A stretch of DNA of 35,816 nucleotides. It comes from Lentisphaerota bacterium (GTDB taxonomy: Bacteria > Verrucomicrobiota > Lentisphaeria > Victivallales > Victivallaceae). Positions 1 through 6,692 of the stretch are shown piece by piece. Location of the stretch: NCBI GenBank assembly GCA_015061885.1, contig SUVS01000030.1:1-35816 (forward strand), in the 5' to 3' direction. The number at the start of each line of letters is the position of its first letter. Position 1 is the stretch's first letter. A model generated the notes under the pieces. That model saw nothing but the letters and a program-made list of their open reading frames with translations. It had not been told where the DNA came from and made no database searches. The position numbers and the translations under genes are program-made.

Positions 1-105
1 ACGCCCATCCGGTTTGCGGTCGCGTTTACCGGGCATTGTTACATCATCTGCCGCAGGAAAAACATTTTCACGCTGCGGCGGTATTGTTTTGTCAATATCT
101 TCCAT
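1..105 (-). CDS. N-terminal fragment of an unknown protein (runs off the left edge)
   Basis: A reading frame opens at the ATG read leftward from 105 and stays open for all 35 codons to the window edge. The protein begins MEDIDKTIPPQRENVF and continues with a hydrophilic, proline- and arginine-rich stretch, so it has no signal peptide or membrane segment and probably begins with a flexible cytoplasmic tail. The start is supported by a purine-rich AAAAGGGGACC element just upstream and by a near-consensus promoter (TTGCAA, 17 bp, TATATT) at 141-169 pointing the same way. I do not recognise the family from this fragment. An alternative longer frame on the same strand (39-341) lacks this support. 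Confidence 0.6.
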   Translation of the reverse strand, partial: MEDIDKTIPPQRENVFPAADDVTMPGKRDRKPDGR

Positions 106-140
106 CGGAGGTCCCCTTTTATAATTTCATTCAACCGAAT

Positions 141-169
141 AATATAGCATTTATCACTCTGATTTGCAA
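141..169 (-). promoter_or_regulatory. Sigma70-type promoter for the left-edge gene
   Basis: Read on the minus strand: -35 TTGCAA (164-169), 17-bp spacer, -10 TATATT (141-146), about 36 bp upstream of the ATG at 105. The same TTGCAA-17-TATATT pattern recurs at 2316 and 4216. Confidence 0.6.
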
Positions 170-406
170 TCCGCAATCTGCGGAATGTTAGAGATTTAAA
201 ATTTTTTTCAGTCATCTTATAACTTTTGCTTATTCCTGCATTTAATCTAAACCGAGGGAGTTTAACTTCAAATAAACTTGAACATAAAATCAGGGATTTG
301 GCAAAAATTGGTGAAGCGTTTTTAAGAAAATTTCTGCTCAAACAATATTCCCAAACACTATTTTTACAAAATTATGGGATTTTTTTGAAAAAAATATATA
401 AAAAAG
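170..406. other. AT-rich intergenic region
   Basis: This AT-rich stretch separates the divergent left-edge gene and tRNA-Cys. I see only the two promoters at its borders. The reading frames that cross it are compositionally biased and lack ribosome binding sites. Confidence 0.5.
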
Positions 407-434
407 TTGTTTTTTATAAAAAGTGCAGTATAGT
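407..434 (+). promoter_or_regulatory. Candidate promoter of tRNA-Cys
   Basis: -35 TTGTTT (407-412), 16-bp spacer and -10 TATAGT (429-434), ending 21 bp before the tRNA. An overlapping TAGTAT (431-436) is an equally good -10. Confidence 0.45.
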
Positions 435-455
435 ATAGAACAGTTCTCTTAACGA

Positions 456-529
456 GGCGTGGTAGCCAAACGGTTAGGCAGCGGTCTGCAAAATCGCCTA
501 AATCGGTCCGACTCCGATCCACGCCTCCA
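456..529 (+). tRNA. tRNA-Cys (anticodon GCA)
   Basis: A complete cloverleaf can be drawn. The acceptor is GGCGTGG (456-462) with CCACGCC (519-525), the D stem GCC/GGC, the anticodon stem GCGGT/ATCGC with loop CTGCAAA (anticodon GCA), and the T stem ATCGG/CCGAT with loop TCCGACT. The discriminator base is T (526), as expected for cysteine tRNAs, and CCA is encoded at 527-529. A T-tract follows immediately and may serve in termination. Confidence 0.95.
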
Positions 530-720
530 TTTTTTTTGCTTCATATCGTGGCACATCTCGTGCCTTACGGCGTCACTCACTGCGGTCGTGTACGGGGGTA
601 CACTCCCTTGTTCGCTCCTTGTAAAACACGACCTGTGCTCACGCTATTTCGCAAAAATTGTCGGCTGGCGGACGGGGGCTTGCGGCTTGCTTCGCTCGCC
701 GCTTGCGATTTTGCTGGGGG
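530..720. other. Intergenic region with degenerate half-units of the adjacent repeat
   Basis: Noncoding stretch with short inverted repeats and the words GCTTGCTTCGCTCGCCG and CTCGTGCCTTACGGCG. It resembles worn copies of the tandem unit that begins at 721. Confidence 0.4.
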
Positions 721-1310
721 ATAGACACCCGGCAGGTGCCGGGACGGCTTGCTTTGCTCGCCGAGTTCGCACCTTGCTTCGCTTGGTGCTCGCGTTTTTT
801 CAGGAATAGACACCCGGCAGGTGCCGGGACGGCTTGCCTTGCTTGCCGGGTTTGCACCTTGCTTCGCTTGGTGCTCGCGTTTTTTCAGGAATAGACACCC
901 GGCAGGTGCCGGGACGGCTTGCCTTGCTTGCCGGGTTTGCACCTCGCTTTGCTTGGTGCTCGCGTTTTTTCAGGATAGACACCCGGCAGGTGCCGGGACG
1001 GCTTGCTTTGCTCGCCGAGTTCGCACCTTGCTTCGCTTGGTGCTCGCGTTTTTTCAGGATAGCCCCCCGGCAGGTGCCGGGACGGCTTGCTTTGCTCGCC
1101 GGGTTCGCACCTTGCTTCGCTTGGTGCTCGCGTTTTTTCAGGATAGACACCCGGCTTGTGCCGGGACGGCTTACTTTGCTCGCCGAGTTCGCACCTCGCT
1201 TTGCTTGGTGCTTACATCTTACAGGAATAGACACCCGGCAGGTGCCGGGACGGCTTGCTTTGCTTGCCGGGTTTGCACCTTGCTTCGCTTGGTGCTTTCG
1301 TTTTACCCGG
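721..1310. repeat. Tandem array: seven copies of an 84/85-bp hairpin unit
   Basis: Units start at 721, 806, 891, 975, 1059, 1143 and 1227, so the periods are 85, 85, 84, 84, 84 and 84. Each unit carries two inverted repeats, CCCGGCA-GG-TGCCGGG and GCACC...GGTGC, then the word TGCTCGCGTTTTTTCAGGA or a variant. Copies differ by single bases; unit 6 has CTTGT in place of CAGGT and unit 5 has AGCCCCCC in place of AGACACCC. Because 84 is divisible by three, several frames on both strands stay open and spell 28-residue repeats, but no start signal supports translation. It resembles an amplified REP-like extragenic element. It is not CRISPR, because there are no unique spacers. Confidence 0.9.
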
Positions 1311-1346
1311 CTTGCTTCGTTTGCCGCGTGCTGTTTGTTGTTTTGA

Positions 1347-2204
1347 TTATCTGGTCAGGCTCCAGATTTCTGTGTGGGTGGCTTCTTCGTTCTCTTTGAT
1401 CTTCAGCATTGGGGAAAGTGATTCACATTCCAGAAAGCCCGGCATGGTGAAAAATTCGCAGTTGCAGTTCATATCCGGATAAACAGCGTCTCTTTCGTTC
1501 GGAAATTCTTTACAGAACGTTTCGCCGTTGAGTTCGTAATATGCTTTGCCGTATTCATTGAACATTCCAACTTTGAGCTTACCGGGATAAGCGTCGTTCT
1601 GGTGCATCTCAAAGAATTTGTCGCCCCAGACCAGACGAGGATCGTTCATCGGCGTATAGGGCCAGATAACTATATTGCGGGCCGGATCAAAAGTTTCATC
1701 CGGGCCGCTGCCGTGATTGATGAACTTCGGCTGCTGAATTTTCAAGACCCCACCGGGTGCCATGACCGTCAGGCACCAGATCGAGGCTTCTATCGGCCAC
1801 AACCCGATATTTTTCAGGGTGTGTTTTACTGTAACTTCTGTGGTATCGCCGCTCATGGTGATGACGATCTTTTTGCCGATCCCGCGGGATTTTTCATCCG
1901 GGCAGAGCAATGTCAAATCGCCATTGCTGAAATCCCATTCCACCGGGTCGTTGTCGGGGTAATAGGTGCGGTGTGCCGCTTCCGGAGCGTACCACAGCCG
2001 GTGGCCGCCGTAATTGTGCCATTCGCCGTCGCGGATGGGGGCGGATTCATTTTCAAAAACTTTGAGGAAATTCTGTCCGTTTGTGTAGCCGTAAAAAAGA
2101 ATCCGCGGACCAATATCGGTCGTAACAATAAGTTTGACGATTCCGTTGTTAAGTTCCAACGCATTTTTAAAACCGTAAAAATCCACCTGTTTAAGTTCAA
2201 CCAT
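1347..2204 (-). CDS. Galactose-mutarotase-like fold protein (DUF4380-like)
   Basis: This 285-residue soluble protein has no signal peptide. It resembles the mutarotase-fold/DUF4380 group: a beta-rich N-terminal half with DIGPRILFYG at about 30-39, then GGHRLWYAPE at about 66-75. The His/Arg-rich patch and following loops (PDNDPVEW near 83) are where aldose-epimerase-type proteins bind sugar. Substrate and catalysis cannot be read from sequence, and it may be a sugar-binding relative rather than an epimerase. The start is set by AAGGAG 7-8 bp upstream and a promoter at 2245-2273. It is divergent from the membrane protein at 2452, and the stop codon lies only about 37 bp from the hairpin array, so the array sits in its 3' flank. 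The neighbouring oxidoreductase and sugar-type regulator fit a carbohydrate role. Confidence 0.7.
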   Translation of the reverse strand: MVELKQVDFYGFKNALELNNGIVKLIVTTDIGPRILFYGYTNGQNFLKVFENESAPIRDGEWHNYGGHRLWYAPEAAHRTYYPDNDPVEWDFSNGDLTLLCPDEKSRGIGKKIVITMSGDTTEVTVKHTLKNIGLWPIEASIWCLTVMAPGGVLKIQQPKFINHGSGPDETFDPARNIVIWPYTPMNDPRLVWGDKFFEMHQNDAYPGKLKVGMFNEYGKAYYELNGETFCKEFPNERDAVYPDMNCNCEFFTMPGFLECESLSPMLKIKENEEATHTEIWSLTR

Positions 2205-2244
2205 TTTCTGCTCCTTAATTATCTGTTTTTGGCTTTTGTTACTA

Positions 2245-2273
2245 ACAATAACAGCTCAAAAGGTTTTTTTCAA
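2245..2273 (-). promoter_or_regulatory. Promoter of the mutarotase-like gene
   Basis: On the minus strand: -35 TTGAAA (2268-2273), 17-bp spacer, -10 TATTGT (2245-2250). Confidence 0.5.
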
Positions 2274-2283
2274 GCAGAATAAA

Positions 2284-2368
2284 GCATATTTATAAAAAAA
2301 ATTGTGAAAAAATATTTGCAACGGTTGTTGATTCATGTTATATTCGCGGCAGGCAGCCTGATGAACTT
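2284..2368 (+). promoter_or_regulatory. Duplicated promoter/operator module, copy 1
   Basis: -35 TTGCAA (2316-2321), 17-bp spacer, -10 TATATT (2339-2344). Upstream is an A/T tract TATAAAAAAA and downstream the word AGCCTGATGAACTT (2355-2368). The block aligns without gaps to 4184-4268; by hand I count 67 identities over 85 positions. An imperfect dyad TGCAA-CGG-TTGTT overlaps the -35. A LacI-type sensor regulator is encoded nearby, so this is a plausible operator. Confidence 0.65.
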
Positions 2369-2451
2369 GGGCGATTGCAATTTTGTACTTGGCAAAACTC
2401 AAAAATTGTAAAATTTTGTTGTGAAGTGTCTGCTGTTGGAGCATTATTTGT

Positions 2452-4170
2452 ATGGATATGGAAAAAGCAAACTTATTTGGTGATTCGCCCGGTTGCGATA
2501 TTTCTGCATCGCTGTCCGGAAAAAAATTTTATTGTACTTTTATTGCAGTAAATATTATTTTGATTTGTTGCGGCATCCTGTTTTCTGTTTTTGCCGGAGA
2601 ACTAACTTCGCTGGTTTGCAAAAAAGGCTGGGATGCCAGGATATATTACCACGATCAATTTTTATTTTTCGGACGAATGGCATTGGCGGCGGTTGGGGTA
2701 TTGAACTTGTGGCTGTTTCTGCTGAAAAAGAAAATATCTCTGGTGCAAAGCCTTATAATATGTGCAATCGCCAGCGGGTTTATTTTGCAGATAGACAGCT
2801 ATTGCCGCCGTTTCTTCTGGAATGACACTCTGGCTCTGGCGGTTTATCTGAAATATTACAGCTGGAAAGAATTATTTTTGCCGGGATTCCATAACCCATA
2901 TTCGCAATCAGCTCCCCCGGCATTTCTTTTTATCAGCAAACTGATTGGTGAAATTCTGGGTTTTAACAAATGGACTTTGACCTTTCCGGCACTGTTATTT
3001 TCGCTGGCGGCTTTATTGGAGTACCGGAAATTCACTGCCAAATTGCTGCCGCCGTGGGCTTGTGCCGCGGCGATGTGGCTGTTTGTACTTAATCCGGGCG
3101 TATGGGTATATGCCGGCGAGTTCAAGCAGTATTGTTGTGATTTTTTCTTTACCATAGCTGTTGTATCTGCCGCAGTTGATTACACAAAAGATGAAGAAAA
3201 AGCATGGAAACGCCTGCTGGTACTGGGGATCTTTGCTCCGTTTTTCTCGCACGCGATGTTTTTTGTACTGCCGTCAGTTGGTTTTGCTTTGCTTGTACAT
3301 TATCTGTGCAATAACAAACATAAATCTTTTTGGATGATTGCAGTGTGCTGGTTTGCGGTCGTATTGGGAATCGCCGCTTATACAAAAATGATGATGCCAT
3401 CGGATATGTATGTGCATGAACACCACATCAAAGGTTTTGCCCCTTTGCCCGATTCATGGGAAAATATCAAGTGGTATTATCACAGTCTGACTTCGCTGTT
3501 TATCGCTCCGTGGGGACTGGCTTGGCGATACAGCATATTGATTATTTTTCCCTTTATCGGAATGTGTATCGGAATAAGAAAAATCTGGAACAAGCATCAT
3601 CTGCCCGTTATTGCCGGCGGGGTGATTTTATTACTGCTGTATATAGCTTCAGCTCTTCATCAGTATTCAGTGGCGTCCGGTATGCCATTTGCCAAAGGCA
3701 GACTTATTCTTTTTACCATACCGCTGGCAATTCTTATTTTTTGCGGAAGTCTGGAGCGGAAGAAGGCTTTATATTGGGTGATCCCGGTTATTTTATCGGC
3801 ATTTTTGAATTGTTGTACTGCTGTAATACCTTTCGGGGCACCGAAATCTGCGGTCAAAGAACTGTTGAGCCGCTATCAGAAAGGTGATCTGGTTTTAGTT
3901 GCCAAAGGCATTTCCCACCTGTCAATTCTGCTTTATGCTCCGGAGTTTAAGGATATACAGCTTTTTGATCTGAAAAAATTTCCTGAAAAATTGAAATCTG
4001 CAGATTTTATTCATGTTTTCATAGCCGATCTGCCTCATGGGGAACTGCCGCTACCTGAAAACTATACCGTGCAGAAAGTCAGTGCTTTTGCTTTTTCGGA
4101 AATAATAACTCTTAAAAGAAAGGAAAACCGCAGCCAGTCATCAGCCGGAGGTACAGCTCCCGGCCAATAA
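2452..4170 (+). CDS. Polytopic membrane protein, probable GT-C-type glycosyltransferase (ArnT/PMT-like)
   Basis: The 572-residue protein has around ten hydrophobic segments from residue 27 to about 450, then a C-terminal soluble part. The layout, with many helices and a large loop after the first pair, fits GT-C transferases that move sugars from polyprenyl-phosphate donors to lipid or protein acceptors outside the cytoplasmic membrane. In that fold an acidic DE or ExD motif sits in the first large external loop. Here the candidate is FFWNDT at 121-126, with one acid only, so catalysis is uncertain. The start has GGAG 10 bp upstream; a second in-frame ATG follows two codons later. It is transcribed from the duplicated promoter module and followed by the regulator 115 bp downstream. 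The hydrophilic tail (RSQSSAGGTAPGQ) looks non-conserved. A membrane protein of another class remains possible. Confidence 0.55.
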   Translation: MDMEKANLFGDSPGCDISASLSGKKFYCTFIAVNIILICCGILFSVFAGELTSLVCKKGWDARIYYHDQFLFFGRMALAAVGVLNLWLFLLKKKISLVQSLIICAIASGFILQIDSYCRRFFWNDTLALAVYLKYYSWKELFLPGFHNPYSQSAPPAFLFISKLIGEILGFNKWTLTFPALLFSLAALLEYRKFTAKLLPPWACAAAMWLFVLNPGVWVYAGEFKQYCCDFFFTIAVVSAAVDYTKDEEKAWKRLLVLGIFAPFFSHAMFFVLPSVGFALLVHYLCNNKHKSFWMIAVCWFAVVLGIAAYTKMMMPSDMYVHEHHIKGFAPLPDSWENIKWYYHSLTSLFIAPWGLAWRYSILIIFPFIGMCIGIRKIWNKHHLPVIAGGVILLLLYIASALHQYSVASGMPFAKGRLILFTIPLAILIFCGSLERKKALYWVIPVILSAFLNCCTAVIPFGAPKSAVKELLSRYQKGDLVLVAKGISHLSILLYAPEFKDIQLFDLKKFPEKLKSADFIHVFIADLPHGELPLPENYTVQKVSAFAFSEIITLKRKENRSQSSAGGTAPGQ

Positions 4171-4183
4171 ATCACTCCATTTT

Positions 4184-4268
4184 GAATATTTATAAAAAAA
4201 TTTGTGAAAAAATGTTTGCAAAAGTTGCATAGGCATATTATATTTACATTAAGAAGCCTGATGAACTT
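4184..4268 (+). promoter_or_regulatory. Duplicated promoter/operator module, copy 2
   Basis: -35 TTGCAA (4216-4221), 17-bp spacer, -10 TATATT (4239-4244), then AGCCTGATGAACTT (4255-4268). Every element sits exactly 1900 bp downstream of copy 1. The -35 overlaps a perfect dyad TGCAA-AAG-TTGCA, a candidate operator for the regulator encoded immediately downstream, which would give autoregulation. Confidence 0.65.
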
Positions 4269-4285
4269 AAAGGATTTTCCTGAAA

Positions 4286-5266
4286 ATGGCAATGAATGAT
4301 ACCCGTTACCGCAAGATAACCTCGGAGCTGGAAAACCGTATCCGGGGCGGTATCTACACGCCCGGCTCGGCACTTCCGCCCCGCGTGGAGCTTATGGCGG
4401 AATTTTCGGTTGCACGGGCAACCATCGACCGCTGCATCGGTGAATTGCGGCGGCGTGATCTGGTGATTTCGCGGCACGGGTCGGGAACATTTGTCAAGGA
4501 TGAACTGCACCACCCTTATCATGTGGCGTTGGTGAATTCTCATAAGATAGAGTATAAACTGCCCGATGCGTGGGAGGTCAAGTCCATATCCGGAAAGAAT
4601 TTGCAGCAAAAGTCCGACTGGCAGCAGCTCCTGGACTTTGACGGCGTGATCTGGGTGCGGCCCGGCAGAAATATGCATCCGGCAATAGCGTTTCTGCATA
4701 ACGAGGTGCCGCAGGTGATAATCAACCGTACATTACCCGGCGAGGTGTGTGTTTCCACCGATCACCGGGGAGCGTATTACGAAATAACCCGCGAGCGGTT
4801 GGATCATCTGCCGACAAGTCAGGTCTATTTATTGCAGACCAATGAGGTATCCGATCCCACCAGCTATCGGGAAGCCGGATTTATTGACGCCTGCCGCACG
4901 GCACAGCGGTTTTACGAAGTCTGGCAGATGCCTGATAATTTTGAAGAAAAACTTGCCCGGCTTGAGGCGTTGGAAATCGACAGCGGCAAACCCCTGCTGC
5001 TGATCTCTACAAGCATGAGCAATACCGGAGCAGTTATGTGGTTTGCCCGGATGCACAACCTGAAGTGGGGCAAAGATATTTTTTACAGCGATTTTGACAA
5101 TGATCTTCCTGCAAGCTGCTGGGGAGTGAAAGTAACAAGTTTTATACAGGACAACTCTGCATTGTTTGACGGAGCAGTTTCAGAGCTGGAAAGTTTGCTG
5201 GAAGGCAAACTCGGCGGTGAACGCCACACTTTGATTTTTCCGCAGCGGTGTCAGGGCGATACATAA
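4286..5266 (+). CDS. GntR-type winged-helix regulator with LacI-like sensor domain
   Basis: The 326-residue protein has a GntR winged helix at about 8-72. It shows the family words PGSALPPRVELMAEFSV, ARATIDRCIGEL and the wing RHGSGTF. A periplasmic-binding-protein-like (LacI/GalR) effector domain follows from about residue 80. Such fusions usually respond to a small sugar. AAAGGA lies 11 bp upstream of the ATG. The gene has its own promoter, which repeats the promoter of the upstream membrane-protein gene, so it may control both and itself. It ends 47 bp before the oxidoreductase start, suggesting co-transcription. The effector is unknown. Confidence 0.85.
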   Translation: MAMNDTRYRKITSELENRIRGGIYTPGSALPPRVELMAEFSVARATIDRCIGELRRRDLVISRHGSGTFVKDELHHPYHVALVNSHKIEYKLPDAWEVKSISGKNLQQKSDWQQLLDFDGVIWVRPGRNMHPAIAFLHNEVPQVIINRTLPGEVCVSTDHRGAYYEITRERLDHLPTSQVYLLQTNEVSDPTSYREAGFIDACRTAQRFYEVWQMPDNFEEKLARLEALEIDSGKPLLLISTSMSNTGAVMWFARMHNLKWGKDIFYSDFDNDLPASCWGVKVTSFIQDNSALFDGAVSELESLLEGKLGGERHTLIFPQRCQGDT

Positions 5267-5313
5267 AAAAACATCAACCAACCCTTAACACTTCAAATAA
5301 AAGGAGAAGAAAA

Positions 5314-6399
5314 ATGGGTAAAGTAATTACAGTGGCGATTGCCGGACAGGGCCGCAGCGGCTGGGGTATCCATACCAAATACCTGCGTACCAACAGCAAC
5401 TTCAAGATCGTTGCAGTTGCCGACGAACTGCCGGAACGCCGTCAGCAGGCGATCGACGAACTCGGTTGCGAAGCGTATTGCAACTATCAGGAACTGCTGG
5501 ACAAGGGTCCTGCCGTTGATCTGTTTGTCAACGCCACCCCCAGTGCTTTCCATGTGGAAACCAGCATGGCTGCCATGAAGTCCGGCAAGATCAAATATCT
5601 TGTTACCGAAAAACCCACAGCTACCACGGTCGAAGAATTTGATATGCTCGTGGAAACTGCCAAAGAAACCGGCGTATTGCTCTACCCCTTCCAGAACAGC
5701 CGTTTCTACCCCATGTTCACCAAGATCCGCGAGATCCTCGCCTCCGGCGTACTGGGCAAGATCGTTTACATCCGTTCCAACTGGAGCGGTTTCGGCCGCC
5801 GTTGGGACTGGCAGACCCGTCAGGATCAGAAAGCCGGTAACTTGTTCAACACCGGTCCGCACCCGGTTGACCAGGCGGTCGTGCTGTTCGGTGAAGAATA
5901 TCCGACCGTGAACGCCGTGTTCGCTTCCGAACACTGGGATCTCGGCGGCGACGCAGAAAACATGGCTCTCGTCCGTCTGACCGGCCCGAACAATCCGACC
6001 ATTGATATTGACATCAGCAGTCTGCAGGCATACAAAATCGGCAATATGTATAATATTTCCGGTACTTACGGCGGTTTGATCGCCGATGCCAACAAGATCC
6101 AGTGGAAGTATTTCAACCCCGAAGAAGCCCCCAAACAGGAATTCTGGAAGCCCTGGAGCAAAGACCGTCAGTATTGCGGCGAACAGCTCAAGTGGACTGA
6201 AATGACCTGGGAATGTGCCAATGCCAACAGCAACGCCACCGGTTTCTCCGAAATCGTACATCTGCTTTACAAAGACTTCTACGCCGTAGTCACCGAAGGC
6301 AAAGCTCCTGAAATCACTCACGATCAGGTACGCCGTCAGGTTTACATCATGGAAGAAGCCCACAAGCAGAATCCGCTTCCGAAAAAGCCCCTCAAGTAA
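5314..6399 (+). CDS. Gfo/Idh/MocA family NAD(P)-dependent oxidoreductase
   Basis: The 361-residue protein has an N-terminal Rossmann fold with VAIAGQGRSGWGIH at about 7-20, the family EKP motif (VTEKPTA) at about 99-101, and the catalytic GPHPVDQ motif at 181-187 with His183 and Asp186. The family oxidises or reduces sugars and cyclitols at a ring hydroxyl or keto group, and the substrate here cannot be assigned. I chose the ATG at 5314 because AAGGAGAAGAAAA precedes it; the frame extends upstream to 5248 but would then overlap the regulator. It is in the same orientation as the regulator, 47 bp downstream, and is closed by a strong terminator at 6422. The context suggests a regulated sugar-modification unit. 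Confidence 0.88.
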   Translation: MGKVITVAIAGQGRSGWGIHTKYLRTNSNFKIVAVADELPERRQQAIDELGCEAYCNYQELLDKGPAVDLFVNATPSAFHVETSMAAMKSGKIKYLVTEKPTATTVEEFDMLVETAKETGVLLYPFQNSRFYPMFTKIREILASGVLGKIVYIRSNWSGFGRRWDWQTRQDQKAGNLFNTGPHPVDQAVVLFGEEYPTVNAVFASEHWDLGGDAENMALVRLTGPNNPTIDIDISSLQAYKIGNMYNISGTYGGLIADANKIQWKYFNPEEAPKQEFWKPWSKDRQYCGEQLKWTEMTWECANANSNATGFSEIVHLLYKDFYAVVTEGKAPEITHDQVRRQVYIMEEAHKQNPLPKKPLK

Positions 6400-6421
6400 C
6401 AGCTTTTTCTGAATACAAAAA

Positions 6422-6456
6422 ACAGCCGGAAAGTAAAACCTCCGGCTGTTTTTTTA
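6422..6456 (+). terminator. Rho-independent terminator after the oxidoreductase
   Basis: Stem ACAGCCGGA (6422-6430) with TCCGGCTGT (6441-6449), loop of 10, then seven T. An A-tract on the left side could let it also act on the minus strand. Confidence 0.85.
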
Positions 6457-6488
6457 TGGCGATGGGGTGTGTTGCATTCTCCGCATAA

Positions 6489-6659
6489 GCGGGCAGTAGG
6501 ATAGATGGCGGCTTTTTATGAGAGAGTATGGGAGGTTTTGAGAAATTTTGGGAAGGTTTGGGAGAAAATTTCCTTGCCGCCTTTTTCCGCATTTGCCCGC
6601 CTCCGTTGCACTGCGGCGTGGCGAGCGGGCAGTAGTGTGTGTGGGCGGCTGGTGCCGCC
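6489..6659. repeat. Dispersed intergenic repeat, copy A
   Basis: The convergent gap between the oxidoreductase and hrpA holds two copies of GCGGGCAGTAG (6489 and 6625). The second is part of a 35-bp core (6625-6659) that recurs at 22390-22424 with about two mismatches. The core ends in a GGCGGCTGGTGCCGCC hairpin. Between the copies lies the G/T-rich word GGGAAGGTTTGGGAG, whose reverse complement has a relative at 22505-22530. No gene is supported here. Confidence 0.7.
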
Positions 6660-6692
6660 TTTTTCGTCTTACGACAGCCCCTTCTCTCACTC

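Noticed and set aside
39..341. 100-residue minus-strand frame at the left edge
   Set aside because: It crosses the promoter at 141-169 and overlaps, in another frame, the better-supported start at 105.
454..528. tRNA-Cys acceptor starting at 454 (GAGGCGT)
   Set aside because: That register leaves the T stem unpaired with the acceptor; the 456 register gives full stems, the expected U73 and an encoded CCA.
721..1310. CRISPR array
   Set aside because: Units are near-identical over their full length with no unique spacers, and no cas genes are present.
459..1399. Several long frames on both strands spelling 28-residue repeats (for example RHPAGAGTAC...)
   Set aside because: They are by-products of the 84-bp tandem array, whose period is divisible by three. 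There is no ribosome site, and frames are open on both strands at once.
5293..6363. 356-residue antisense frame
   Set aside because: It is the mirror of the oxidoreductase, whose family motifs are all on the plus strand.
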